This document shows positions 44,591-52,931 of a DNA stretch of 64,000 nucleotides, piece by piece. Below the pieces are notes generated by a model. The model ran no database searches, was not told the origin of the DNA, and saw only the letters and a list, made by a program, of their open reading frames with translations. Each line of letters begins with the position of its first letter. Within the stretch, counting starts at the first letter, position 1. Position numbers and translations under genes: made by a program. This DNA is from Corynebacterium pseudopelargi (GTDB lineage Bacteria; Actinomycetota; Actinomycetes; Mycobacteriales; Mycobacteriaceae). The stretch covers positions 186,001 through 250,000 of the forward strand of contig NZ_CP033898.1 in NCBI RefSeq assembly GCF_003814005.1, written 5' to 3'.

Positions 44591-47500
44591 TTTCCTCCTC
44601 CTGCTGCTGATTAAGTGTAGGCGCTGGAGGCACCGGTGGTGCCGGTGGTGTGGCGTTGCCGGGTGCGGGTGGTGTTGCTTTACCCGGCGCAGGTGGTGTG
44701 GCGTTGCCCGGAGCGGGTGGCGCTGGTGGCGCGGGAGGCGTTGCACTACCGGGTGCTGGAGGCGTGGCTTTACTTGGGGCAGGTGGTGTGGCGTTGCCCG
44801 GAGCGGGTGGCGTTGCAACACCGGGTGCTGGAGGCACGGGTGGTGCCGGTGGCTTCGCCCCGCCGGGCGCTGGTGGCGTGGCTTTACCTGGCGCAGGGGG
44901 TGTGGCCCCACCGGGTGCGGGCGGCACGGGTGGTGCTGGTGGCGTTGCTTTACCTGGCGCGGGAGGCGTTGCACTACCGGGTGCTGGAGGCGTGGCTTTA
45001 CTTGGGGCAGGTGGTGTGGCGTTGCCCGGAGCGGGTGGCGTTGCAACACCGGGTGCTGGAGGCACGGGTGGTGCCGGTGGCTTCGCCCCGCCGGGCGCTG
45101 GTGGCGTGGCTTTACCTGGCGCAGGGGGTGTGGCCCCACCGGGTGCGGGCGGCACGGGTGGTGCTGGTGGCGTTGCTTTACCTGGCGCGGGAGGCGTTGC
45201 ACTACCGGGTGCTGGAGGCGTGGCTTTACCTGGGGCAGGTGGTGTGGCGTTGCCCGGAGCGGGTGGCGTTGCTTTACCTGGAGCGGGAGGCGTCGCTCCG
45301 CCGGGTGCTGGAGGCGTGGCTTTACCTGGCGCTGGTGGCGTTGCCCCGCCGGGTGCAGGAGGCGCGGCTGGTGCCGGAGGCGTTGCACCACCTGGAGCGG
45401 GAGGCACGGGTGGCGCTGGTGGTGTGGCTTTACCTGGCGCAGGAGGCGTTGCCCCGCCGGGTGCGGGAGGCGTCGCTTTACCTGGGGCAGTGGGTGTGGC
45501 TCCGCCGGGTGCGGGAGACGTCGCTTTACCTGGGGCAGGAGGCGTCGCTCCGCCTGGTGCAGGAGGCGTGGCTCCACCGGGTGCTGGAGGTGTGGCTTTA
45601 CCTGGTGCCGGTGGCGTTGCCCCACCAGGTGCAGGAGGCGTTGCCCCACCTGGCACAGGAGGTGCGGCTGGTGCTGGCGGTGTAACCCCACTGGGAGCTG
45701 GCACGGCAGGGGCAGGCTTGCTTTGGGTGGCAGATTCTGGGGTAGGAGGCGTCTGTGGCTTTTCCGTTTTCCTGCGCATCGGCTCGTCCAAGAAGGCAGG
45801 TTCGTGACGAGGCGGCAGTTGGCCGTCGATAAGCACGGCATCGCGAAGCATTTGGGCTACGTCTTTCACGGCCGGGCGGGACTCTTGGGTTTTGACGCCC
45901 GTGGTGAGCATGGTGTTGCAGAAGGGGCAGCCTGTGGCGATTTCCTCCGCACCCGTTCCCACTGCTTCGGCGGCACGATTTTCATTGATGCGGGTGCCGA
46001 TGGTTTCTTCCATAAACATGCGCGCGCCACCTGCGCCACAGCAGAAGCCCTCGTTTTTATTGCGAGGCATCTCTTGAAGCTGCACGCCGGAAACGCCGAG
46101 GAGTTCGCGCGGGGGATCAAACACCTTGTTGTGGCGGCCCAAGAAACAGGGATCGTGGTAGGTGATCGGCTTGCGGTTTTCTGCACTGCGCGGCACGGGC
46201 TTGAGTAGGCCTTCGCGCACCAGGCGGTTGAGCAACTGCGTGTGGTGGAAGACCTCAAAGTGCCCATCAAAGTCCGGGTACTCGTTGAGCAGGGTATTAA
46301 AGCAGTGCGGGCAGGTGGTGATGATCTTGCGCCTGGGCATGCCCTCAAAGGCGGCGTTGAGCGTTTCCACGTTCTCGGTGGCCAGCATCTGGAAGAGGAA
46401 CTCGTTGCCCGCGCGTCGCGCCGGGTCGCCGGTGCAGGTTTCGTCCTTGGAAAGCACCGCGAATTTCACGCCAGCGGTATGCAGCAATTCCACGACAGCG
46501 CGGGTGGTCTTGCGGGCTTCATCATCGAAGGCGCCGGCGCAACCAACCCAGAAGAGGTACTCGAATTCTTCTACGCCCTCGCTAATGACCGGCACTTCGA
46601 GGCCATCGCGGCGTGCCTCTTCAATCCAAGTGGCGCGCTCGCGGGCGTTGCGGCCCCAGGGGTTGCCCTTGGTTTCAAGGTTTTTAAACAGGCTGGTCAG
46701 CTCGGAGGGGAACTGGGATTCGGCCAACACTTGGAAGCGGCGCATGGCGGAAACGTGGTCGAGGTGTTCAATATCCACGGGGCATTGCTCCACGCAGGCA
46801 CCGCAATTGGTGCAGCTCCACAGCACGTCTTCGCTGATCACATCACCGACGATCGGGCCGAGTGAACCTCCGATGGCCGCATCACGCAGATCTGTCATGA
46901 GCATCTTGGGGCTCAAGGGTTTTTCCGTATGCCATGCGGGGCATTGTTCCTGGCAGCGGCCGCACTCGGTGCAAGTGGTGGCGTCGAGAAGCATCTTCCA
47001 GGGAGCATCTTCGAGCGTTCCCACGCCCACCGATTCCTCCAAATCGATGGTGGGCAGGCCGCCGAGTGCTTTGGAGTCGATATTGCGGCGGAAGAAGATG
47101 TTGAAAAATGCCAAGAAGCGGTGCCAGGCCACACCCCAGCGCAGGTTCAATGCGATCACCACGAGCCACACCATGCCGCTTAAGAGCTTGACTAAAGCAA
47201 AGATGCTCACCAGGTTTGGCGAAGCCGGAAGGAGCGTGGCGATGTGGCGGGTGAGGAAGTCTGCCCAGGTGGCGTGGCCATAGGTGGCGATTTTGCCGGC
47301 CTTGACTAAGAGCATGCCGGCGCCTTCGATAAACACCACGGCCTCTACAAAGAAAGCGGCAATGGAGTTCGAGCCGTAGAAGCGGGCAAGGCGCTTACGC
47401 CCGCCGATGCTCAAGCGAAGGGCAAACAGGAAGGTAATGCCTGCAACCGTGCCGATGGCTAAGACCTCTTCTAGGAAGTGGTAGATGCTCCAGGAAGAAA

Positions 47501-47804
47501 GCAGCGGCCAACCGCCGGCGGGGTCGAAGGTTTGGATATAGGCCTCGAACCACACCAGGGAACCGATGATGAAGCCCAACATGACAAACCAGTGGGCAAT
47601 TGCCACCGCTGGTTTGCGCATCATTTCGGTGTGGAAGAAGACTTCCTTGAGCATCACTGCGAGGCGTCGTAGTGGTTGATCGCTGCGCCCAGGGGAGGGG
47701 CGGCCGCTGCCGATGAGGCGATAGAGCCGAGCGACCGCGGCGATGAACATCCCCCACGCGGGAAGGGACAATACGATGCCGATGATGCCAAGGGTAGTTT
47801 GCAC
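44583..47804 (-). CDS. Membrane Fe-S heterodisulfide-reductase-like protein with Pro-rich repeat tail
   Basis: About 1073 residues. Five or six N-terminal helices (NarI-like, about 1-240), two [4Fe-4S] motifs C-T-E-C-G-R-C-Q-E-Q-C-P and C-T-N-C-G-A-C-V-E-Q-C-P (about 275-360), and two CCG domains with H-D-P-C-F-L-G-R, C-C-G-A-G-G and C-P-F-C-N-T-M-L. The folded part resembles Rv0338c. From about residue 695 it runs into some 360 residues of T-P-P-A-P-G-x-A repeats before a short acidic end. The GTG at 47804 lies 5 bp after the fpr stop. The electron partner is unknown; coupling to Fpr is suggested by the operon. Confidence 0.88.
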   Translation of the reverse strand: MQTTLGIIGIVLSLPAWGMFIAAVARLYRLIGSGRPSPGRSDQPLRRLAVMLKEVFFHTEMMRKPAVAIAHWFVMLGFIIGSLVWFEAYIQTFDPAGGWPLLSSWSIYHFLEEVLAIGTVAGITFLFALRLSIGGRKRLARFYGSNSIAAFFVEAVVFIEGAGMLLVKAGKIATYGHATWADFLTRHIATLLPASPNLVSIFALVKLLSGMVWLVVIALNLRWGVAWHRFLAFFNIFFRRNIDSKALGGLPTIDLEESVGVGTLEDAPWKMLLDATTCTECGRCQEQCPAWHTEKPLSPKMLMTDLRDAAIGGSLGPIVGDVISEDVLWSCTNCGACVEQCPVDIEHLDHVSAMRRFQVLAESQFPSELTSLFKNLETKGNPWGRNARERATWIEEARRDGLEVPVISEGVEEFEYLFWVGCAGAFDDEARKTTRAVVELLHTAGVKFAVLSKDETCTGDPARRAGNEFLFQMLATENVETLNAAFEGMPRRKIITTCPHCFNTLLNEYPDFDGHFEVFHHTQLLNRLVREGLLKPVPRSAENRKPITYHDPCFLGRHNKVFDPPRELLGVSGVQLQEMPRNKNEGFCCGAGGARMFMEETIGTRINENRAAEAVGTGAEEIATGCPFCNTMLTTGVKTQESRPAVKDVAQMLRDAVLIDGQLPPRHEPAFLDEPMRRKTEKPQTPPTPESATQSKPAPAVPAPSGVTPPAPAAPPVPGGATPPAPGGATPPAPGKATPPAPGGATPPAPGGATPPAPGKATSPAPGGATPTAPGKATPPAPGGATPPAPGKATPPAPPVPPAPGGATPPAPAAPPAPGGATPPAPGKATPPAPGGATPPAPGKATPPAPGNATPPAPGKATPPAPGSATPPAPGKATPPAPPVPPAPGGATPPAPGKATPPAPGGAKPPAPPVPPAPGVATPPAPGNATPPAPSKATPPAPGSATPPAPGKATPPAPPVPPAPGGATPPAPGKATPPAPGGAKPPAPPVPPAPGVATPPAPGNATPPAPSKATPPAPGSATPPAPPAPPAPGNATPPAPGKATPPAPGNATPPAPPVPPAPTLNQQQEEEND
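44731..45186. repeat. Two tandem 228-bp units in the Pro-rich tail, plus a partial third
   Basis: Units 44731-44958 and 44959-45186 appear essentially identical and a third begins at 45187 but diverges after about 90 bp. Each encodes 76 residues of PAPG-type repeat on the minus strand. The wider region 44640-45720 is made of 24- to 33-bp sub-repeats, which keep several frames open on both strands. Confidence 0.85.
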
Positions 47805-47809
47805 GTTGT

Positions 47810-49171
47810 TTACCTTAGAGCCTTTGCGTGGGCATGACGCACCATCTCGTCCCATTCGACGATTTTTTTGCGTTCGCGTCCTTCTTGTTGGCCGAGGGTG
47901 CGTTCTTGTTGGTCGAGTTGGTACCAGCCGTCCCAGGTGGTGATGGGGATGTTGTTGGTGCTCAGGTGGTTGATGATGGCTTGGGGGTCGCGGTTGGGTG
48001 CTGGGGTGAGGTGGCCTTGGTTCCAGTCGTTTAGCAATGCGGTGGTGGTTTCTTTGGCGTCGGATTTGGTGTTGCCGATTAAGCCTACGGGGCCGCGCTT
48101 GATCCAGCCGGTGGCGTAGAGGGCTGGGATGGGTTCGCCATCGGTGGTGGTGACGTGGGCGCCGTCGTTGGGGATGGTGTGGGTGGTGGTGTCGAAGGGC
48201 ACGCCGGTAATGGGGGTGGAGCGGTAGCCGACGGCGCGGTAGACGGCTTGGACGTCCCAGTCGGTGGTGGTGCCGGTGGCCTGGACGTTGCCGGTGCCGT
48301 CGAGTTGGGTGCGTTCGGTGCGCAGTCCGGTGACGTGTCCGTTGGTGCCGAGGATTTCGGTGGGGGATTCGAAAAAGTGGATGAACAGTTTGTGGGGTGC
48401 GCCTTTGGGTTCGCGCATGGCGTAGGCCTCTAAGGTTTGGCAGACGAGGTCTTGGGATTTGGATTCGTGGCGGGTGGTAATCGAGGCGTCGTCGTAGTCG
48501 ATGTCTTCGGGGTTGACGATGACTTCGATGGTGTCGGAGTGGTCGAGTTCTTTGAGTTCGAGTGGGGTGAATTTGGCTTGGGCTGGGCCGCGTCGGCCGA
48601 AGACGTGGATTTCTTTGGCCTGGTTTTGTTTGAGGGTGTGGTAGACGTTGTCGGGGATTTCGGTGGTGTGGAGTTCGTCGGCGGTTTTGGCAAGGATGCG
48701 TGCGACATCTAATGCGACGTTGCCGACACCGATGACGGCAACGCGTTCGGCGCTTAGGTCCCAGGTGCGTTGGAAGTCGGGGTTGCCGTCGTAGAAGCCG
48801 ACGAATTCGCCGGCGCCGTAGGAGCCTTCTAGGTCGGTGCCGGGGATGTTAAGGTCGCGGTCATCGGTGGCGCCGGTGGCGAAGATGATGGCGTCGTAGT
48901 ATTCGCGGAGTTGATCGATGGTGATGTCGTTGCCGACGTCGACGTTGCCGATGAGGCGGATCTGTGGTTTGTCGAGGATGTTGTGCAGGCTGGTGATGAT
49001 GCCTTTGATGCGTGGGTGGTCTGGTGCGACGCCGTAGCGGATTAGGCCGAAGGGTGTTGGCATGCGTTCGATGAGGTCGATGGTGACGTCTTGGCCGGAT
49101 TTGATTAACAGGTCCGAGGCGTAGATCCCGGCGGGCCCGGCACCAACAACAGCAACACGAAGGCTTGGCAT
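47810..49171 (-). CDS. fpr2: Ferredoxin/flavodoxin-NADP+ reductase (FprA type)
   Basis: About 453 residues, adrenodoxin-reductase-like. FAD loop V-V-G-A-G-P-A-G near residue 8, A-T-G-A near 95, NADP-binding G-V-G-N-V-A-L-D near 150, R-R-G-P near 195 and the C-terminal G-W-I-K-R-G-P-V-G-L-I-G-N. It passes electrons between NADPH and ferredoxin, here probably for sulfite reductase. The ATG at 49171 has AAAGGAA upstream. It is divergent from cysI and heads a five-gene operon on the minus strand. Confidence 0.92.
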   Translation of the reverse strand: MPSLRVAVVGAGPAGIYASDLLIKSGQDVTIDLIERMPTPFGLIRYGVAPDHPRIKGIITSLHNILDKPQIRLIGNVDVGNDITIDQLREYYDAIIFATGATDDRDLNIPGTDLEGSYGAGEFVGFYDGNPDFQRTWDLSAERVAVIGVGNVALDVARILAKTADELHTTEIPDNVYHTLKQNQAKEIHVFGRRGPAQAKFTPLELKELDHSDTIEVIVNPEDIDYDDASITTRHESKSQDLVCQTLEAYAMREPKGAPHKLFIHFFESPTEILGTNGHVTGLRTERTQLDGTGNVQATGTTTDWDVQAVYRAVGYRSTPITGVPFDTTTHTIPNDGAHVTTTDGEPIPALYATGWIKRGPVGLIGNTKSDAKETTTALLNDWNQGHLTPAPNRDPQAIINHLSTNNIPITTWDGWYQLDQQERTLGQQEGRERKKIVEWDEMVRHAHAKALR

Positions 49172-49191
49172 AAAGGTTCCTTTCAAAGAAA

Positions 49192-49207
49192 TGGACTAAG
49201 TGGTCTA
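49192..49207. promoter_or_regulatory. McbR-type operator at fpr2
   Basis: TGGAC-TAAGTG-GTCTA matches the C. glutamicum McbR consensus TAGAC-N6-GTCTA with one mismatch. It lies just downstream of the fpr2 promoter and 20 bp before the fpr2 ATG, where a repressor would block transcription. Confidence 0.65.
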
Positions 49208-49209
49208 GA

Positions 49210-49239
49210 AAATTACGCATGACGGCTTGTTTGACGCAA
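49210..49239 (-). promoter_or_regulatory. Putative fpr2 promoter
   Basis: On the minus strand TTGCGT (49239-49234) and TAATTT (49215-49210) are separated by 18 bp. Transcription would start inside the McbR-type operator. Confidence 0.45.
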
Positions 49240-49348
49240 TTTATAGCCGTATTTTCATTCATTGCAGTATTTATTCACGCTGTCAAAAATTTTTTATTAG
49301 CAGGTCACAGTGTATAAAAGGCTGGCAGACCGGAAAGTATGTACCAAA

Positions 49349-49364
49349 TAGACTAGTCGGTATG
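49349..49364 (+). promoter_or_regulatory. cysI promoter -10 box inside a partial McbR-type operator
   Basis: TAGAC-TAGTCG-GTATG agrees with TAGAC-N6-GTCTA except for two bases in the right half. The first six bases TAGACT also form a good -10 box whose transcript would start about 49361, directly at a small ATG ORF (49362). Another TATAAA at 49313 is an alternative -10. Confidence 0.45.
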
Positions 49365-49379
49365 GCTATTGTTCCTTAG
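49362..49379 (+). other. Possible leaderless mini-ORF (5 codons) upstream of cysI
   Basis: ATG followed by four codons (Ala-Ile-Val-Pro) and TAG. The ATG lies 7 nt after the -10 box TAGACT, the same spacing as leaderless genes in this window. It may be only coincidental. Confidence 0.3.
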
Positions 49380-49395
49380 CAACGCATTGCAGCCC

Positions 49396-49464
49396 ATGCA
49401 GCAGTACATGCGGCAGCCCATGAAGCAGTACATGTGGCACCCGATGAAAAGGAACACACCATGA
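49396..49464 (+). CDS. Candidate Met-periodic leader peptide of cysI
   Basis: A 22-codon ORF whose TGA overlaps the cysI start codon (ATGA). Met occupies positions 1, 5, 9, 13 and 17. The DNA is a 12-nt periodic repeat: two 24-bp units starting ATGCAGCAGTAC and ATGAAGCAGTAC, then ATGAAAAGGAAC. No good Shine-Dalgarno site precedes it, so translation is uncertain. Its place in a sulfur/methionine-controlled operon and its Met content suggest an attenuation or coupling role. It could also be a chance slip-repeat. Confidence 0.4.
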   Translation: MQQYMRQPMKQYMWHPMKRNTP

Positions 49465-51137
49465 CCACCACCACGGCAAAACCTAGAACCCAAAGGGCTC
49501 GCCCACGCAAGCCCGAAGGGCAGTGGAAGATCGACGGCACCACACCCTTAAACGACGACGAGCGCATCAAACAAGAAGATGAAGGGCTCTCCGCCAAACA
49601 GCGCGTGATCGACATTTACTCAAAACAAGGCTTCGCCTCGATCCCCGCAGAAGACTTAGCCCCGCGCTTTAAGTGGCTCGGGCTGTATACCCAACGCAAA
49701 CAAAATCTCGGCGGCGAACTCACCGGGCAATTAGATAATTCCGAGCTCCAAGATGAGTTCTTTATGATGCGCGTGCGCTTCGACGGCGGGCGTGTGACCC
49801 CACAGCAGCTTCGCGTGGTGGGAGAAATTTCCCGGGATTTCGCCCGATCCACCGCCGATTTCACCGATCGCCAAAATATCCAACTGCACTGGATCCGCAT
49901 CGAAGATGTCCCAGAAATCTGGGATCGGCTTGAGGCGGTAGGCCTTTCCACCCTCATGGGCTGCGGCGATGTCCCGCGCGTGATCCTAGGCTCCCCGGTC
50001 GCTGGGGTTGCCGCCGATGAGATCATCGATGCCACCCCGGCAATTGATGCCATCGTCGAGGACTATTTGCTGCGGCCTGAATTCCAAAACTTACCGCGCA
50101 AGTTCAAGTCGGCCATCTCCGGCAACGCCCGCCAAGACGTCACCCACGAAATTCAAGACGTCGCCTTTATCGGCCTTGAACACCCAGAATATGGGCCCGG
50201 ATTCGAATGCTTTGTTGGCGGTGGGCTATCCACTAACCCCATGCTTTCGCGCTCTTTAGGTGCATGGGTTCCACTTGAGCGCGTACCGGAAGTATGGGCT
50301 GGTGTAGCAGGCATTTTCCGCGACTATGGCTTTCGGCGCCTGCGCAATCGCGCCCGCTTAAAATTCCTCGTGGCCCAATGGGGCATTGAAAAATTCCGTC
50401 AGGTGCTCGAAGAGGAATACCTAGAAGCCCCGCTTATCGACGGCCCCTCTGCCCCCATCCACCAGGGTGCGCGTGACCACATCGGTGTGCATCAGCAGCG
50501 CGATGGTCGCTTCTATGTGGGCGTGAAACCCACCGTTGGGCACGCCACTGGCGAACAGCTCATCCAGATCGCCGAGGTAGCTGAGGCCTTTGGCATTCAG
50601 CGCATCCGCACTACGCCGGATAAAGAACTGCTCTTTCTCGATGTAGAAGAACGCGACGTTGCTGCGCTTTCCAAGGCCCTTGATGCCACCGGCTTGTACT
50701 CCACGCCGAGTGAATTTCGCCGCGGCATTATCTCCTGCACCGGCTTGGAGTTTTGCAAGCTGGCGCACGTTACCACCAAAGCCCGGGCCATTGAGCTCGT
50801 CGACGAGCTCGAAGCTCGCCTTGGTGATCTTGACGTTCCCTTGAAGATTTCACTGAATGGCTGCCCCAATTCCTGTGCTCGCACGCAGGTGGCAGACATT
50901 GGGCTCAAAGGCCAAACCGTCACCGATGCCGAAGGCAACCGCGTTGAAGGCTTCCAAGTACACCTCGGTGGCGCACTGGGCCTGGAGTGGGGAAGGAAGC
51001 TGCGTGGGCACAAGGTAATCGCCTCCGAGCTTGGCGATTATGTGGTGCGCGTAGTGGAGAAGTTCAAGCAGCAACGCGAAGAAGGCGAGCAGTTCCGTGA
51101 TTGGGTACTGCGCGCCAGCGAGGAGGACCTGCAATGA
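49461..51137 (+). CDS. cysI: Ferredoxin-dependent sulfite reductase CysI
   Basis: A 558-residue siroheme/[4Fe-4S] enzyme that reduces sulfite to sulfide with six electrons. The cluster and siroheme cysteines are in C-T-G-L-E-F-C near residue 430 and N-G-C-P-N-S-C near 470. Siroheme-binding R-T-T-P-D-K and N-I-Q-L-H-W-I segments are present. The ATG at 49461 has AAAGGA 8 nt upstream; an in-frame extension to 49434 is His/Ala-rich repeat DNA and unlikely to be coding. First gene of the cysIXHDNYZ operon; overlaps cysX by ATGA. Confidence 0.93.
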   Translation: MTTTTAKPRTQRARPRKPEGQWKIDGTTPLNDDERIKQEDEGLSAKQRVIDIYSKQGFASIPAEDLAPRFKWLGLYTQRKQNLGGELTGQLDNSELQDEFFMMRVRFDGGRVTPQQLRVVGEISRDFARSTADFTDRQNIQLHWIRIEDVPEIWDRLEAVGLSTLMGCGDVPRVILGSPVAGVAADEIIDATPAIDAIVEDYLLRPEFQNLPRKFKSAISGNARQDVTHEIQDVAFIGLEHPEYGPGFECFVGGGLSTNPMLSRSLGAWVPLERVPEVWAGVAGIFRDYGFRRLRNRARLKFLVAQWGIEKFRQVLEEEYLEAPLIDGPSAPIHQGARDHIGVHQQRDGRFYVGVKPTVGHATGEQLIQIAEVAEAFGIQRIRTTPDKELLFLDVEERDVAALSKALDATGLYSTPSEFRRGIISCTGLEFCKLAHVTTKARAIELVDELEARLGDLDVPLKISLNGCPNSCARTQVADIGLKGQTVTDAEGNRVEGFQVHLGGALGLEWGRKLRGHKVIASELGDYVVRVVEKFKQQREEGEQFRDWVLRASEEDLQ

Positions 51138-51367
51138 AATTTCGTCGCAAACCAAACCCTAACCGCAACCACCCATTGCACTGCCCCTATTGCGCCAGCG
51201 AAGAACTCTTTCCGGCAGAAGAAAGCGACTTCGCCTGGAGCTGTGTTGCCTGCCTGCGCGTGTTTGAGGTGCTCTTCCACGGCCAAAACGCCCCCGAGCA
51301 CCAGCCCGAACCAGCCCTATCCACCTCCGAGGCAATCGCCCGATCCGTAGCGAAGGTCAAAGCATGA
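51134..51367 (+). CDS. cysX: CysX, small ferredoxin-like/zinc-ribbon protein
   Basis: A 77-residue protein with two C-x2-C pairs, C-P-Y-C near residue 16 and C-V-A-C near 37, matching CysX of the corynebacterial cys operon, proposed to serve as an electron carrier for sulfite reductase. The pattern would also suit a zinc ribbon. The ATG at 51134 overlaps the cysI stop, and the cysH ATG overlaps its own stop (51364-51367). Confidence 0.82.
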   Translation: MKFRRKPNPNRNHPLHCPYCASEELFPAEESDFAWSCVACLRVFEVLFHGQNAPEHQPEPALSTSEAIARSVAKVKA

Positions 51368-52035
51368 ACCACGCACTCGATAGCGCCGTCAAAAGCGCAG
51401 AAGAGATCCTCACCTGGGCCGATGAGCATGTCCAAGGTCCTATCGCGGTGACGTTATCTATGGAAAACACGGTGCTGGCAGAGTTAGCCAACCGCTATCT
51501 TCCCCGCGCAGACTTCCTCTTTTTAGATACCGAGTACCACTTCCCGGAAACTCTTGAGGTGGCAGACGCGGTAGAGCAGCGCTATCCCCAAACACTCGTG
51601 CGCGCCACCGCCGAGCTGAGCAAAAAAGAACAAGACCAAAAGTATGGCCCCATGCTCTATATGCGAGATCCCGGTGCTTGCTGCCAGATGCGCAAAGTAG
51701 CACCGCTGCACAACACCTTGGCCAACTACGCCGGTTGGGTCACTGGTATCCGCCGCGCCGATGGGCCAAGCCGGGCCGATGCTCCTGGCGTGAGCAAGGA
51801 TGCGGCTGGGCGTTGGAAGATCTCTCCACTGATTCATTGGTCGCTGGAAGATACCGAGGCATTTATCCAATCCGAAGGCCTGATTCGCCATCCGCTGACT
51901 ACCCAGGGCTATCCCTCCATTGGCTGTGCTACTTGCACGCTTCCGGTAAGCCCCGGGGATGATCCGCGCGCTGGGCGTTGGGCCGGGCATAAGAAGACCG
52001 AATGTGGCCTGCATGTAGAAGGAGCTCGCTCATGA
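51364..52035 (+). CDS. cysH: Adenylylsulfate (APS) reductase CysH
   Basis: A 223-residue reductase. The PP-loop-related N-terminal region is followed by Cys-Cys in G-A-C-C-Q-M-R near residue 102 and C-A-T-C near 198, which bind [4Fe-4S] and mark the enzyme as APS- rather than PAPS-type. The catalytic Cys is in K-T-E-C-G-L-H at the C-terminus. This agrees with the absence of an APS kinase in the operon. Coupled to cysX and cysD by ATGA overlaps. Confidence 0.93.
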   Translation: MNHALDSAVKSAEEILTWADEHVQGPIAVTLSMENTVLAELANRYLPRADFLFLDTEYHFPETLEVADAVEQRYPQTLVRATAELSKKEQDQKYGPMLYMRDPGACCQMRKVAPLHNTLANYAGWVTGIRRADGPSRADAPGVSKDAAGRWKISPLIHWSLEDTEAFIQSEGLIRHPLTTQGYPSIGCATCTLPVSPGDDPRAGRWAGHKKTECGLHVEGARS

Positions 52036-52931
52036 ACACTCAAACCCTCACCCCGCACTTACAAGATCTAGAAAACGAGTCCATCCATATTTTGCGCGAG
52101 GTAGCCGGGCAATTTGATACCCCTGCGCTGCTATTTTCCGGTGGCAAGGATTCGGTGGTGGTATTCGAGCTCGCCCGGCGTGCCTTCGCCCCGGCAAAGG
52201 TGCCCTTTGAGCTTTTGCACGTTGATACTGGCCATAACTTCCCCGAGGTGATTGCATTTCGCGATGATCTGGTTCGGCGCACCGGGGCGCGTTTGCATGT
52301 GGCGTATGTGCAGGACTGGATTGATCGAGGCGAGTTGCAAGAACGTTCCGATGGCACCCGCAATCCGCTGCAAACTGTGCCGCTGGTAGAGACGATCGAA
52401 GCCCGCGGCTATGACGCAGTGCTTGGCGGGGCTCGCCGCGATGAGGAGCGAGCCCGGGCAAAAGAACGTGTGTTTTCTGTGCGCGATGCTTTTGGTGGTT
52501 GGGATCCGCGCCGGCAGCGCCCTGAATTGTGGAACCTTTATAACGGCGGCCATCAGCCTGGTGAAAACGTGCGCGTATTCCCGATCTCCAATTGGACGGA
52601 ACAGGATATTTGGGAATATATCGCCGCCCGCAACATTGCATTGCCTCCAATTTATTTTGCCCATGAGCGCGAGGTCTTCGAGCGCGACGGCATGTGGCTG
52701 AGCCCAGGTCCTTGGGGTGGCCAAGACCAACCCTTAGAAACCAAGCAGGTGCGCTATCGCACGGTGGGGGATATGTCGTGCACGGGTGCGGTGCTTTCGC
52801 AGGCCAGCACGGTTGAAGAGGTGATTGCCGAGGTAGCCACCTCCACCATGACCGAGCGGGGAGCGACCCGCGCCGACGACAGGCTCAGCGAATCTGCCAT
52901 GGAAGACCGTAAAAAGGAAGGCTATTTCTGA
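52032..52931 (+). CDS. cysD: Sulfate adenylyltransferase subunit 2 CysD
   Basis: A 299-residue catalytic subunit of ATP sulfurylase. PP-motif S-G-G-K-D-S near residue 36, H-V-D-T-G-H-N-F-P near 62, L-G-G-A-R-R-D-E-E near 130 and F-P-I-S-N-W-T-E-Q-D-I-W near 185. It forms APS from ATP and sulfate together with CysN. The ATG at 52032 overlaps the cysH stop; the cysN start shares one base with its stop (TGATG). Confidence 0.94.
   Translation: MNTQTLTPHLQDLENESIHILREVAGQFDTPALLFSGGKDSVVVFELARRAFAPAKVPFELLHVDTGHNFPEVIAFRDDLVRRTGARLHVAYVQDWIDRGELQERSDGTRNPLQTVPLVETIEARGYDAVLGGARRDEERARAKERVFSVRDAFGGWDPRRQRPELWNLYNGGHQPGENVRVFPISNWTEQDIWEYIAARNIALPPIYFAHEREVFERDGMWLSPGPWGGQDQPLETKQVRYRTVGDMSCTGAVLSQASTVEEVIAEVATSTMTERGATRADDRLSESAMEDRKKEGYF

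Noticed and set aside
44640..45720. Possible CRISPR-like repeat array
   Set aside because: The repeats are in-frame coding units of a Pro-rich protein with no spacers of constant size and no cas genes nearby.
44650..45807. Plus-strand collagen-like Gly/Ala/Val repeat ORF (about 385 codons)
   Set aside because: It is the antisense shadow of the Pro-rich tail of the Fe-S reductase; a short-period GC-rich repeat keeps several frames open, and there is no ribosome-binding site or independent support.
44591..45841. Long upstream extension of the DUF1707 frame (His/Pro/Leu-rich)
   Set aside because: The extension is repeat DNA in another frame of the reductase gene; the true ATG at 44590 has AGGAGGAGG and the DUF1707 domain begins directly after it.
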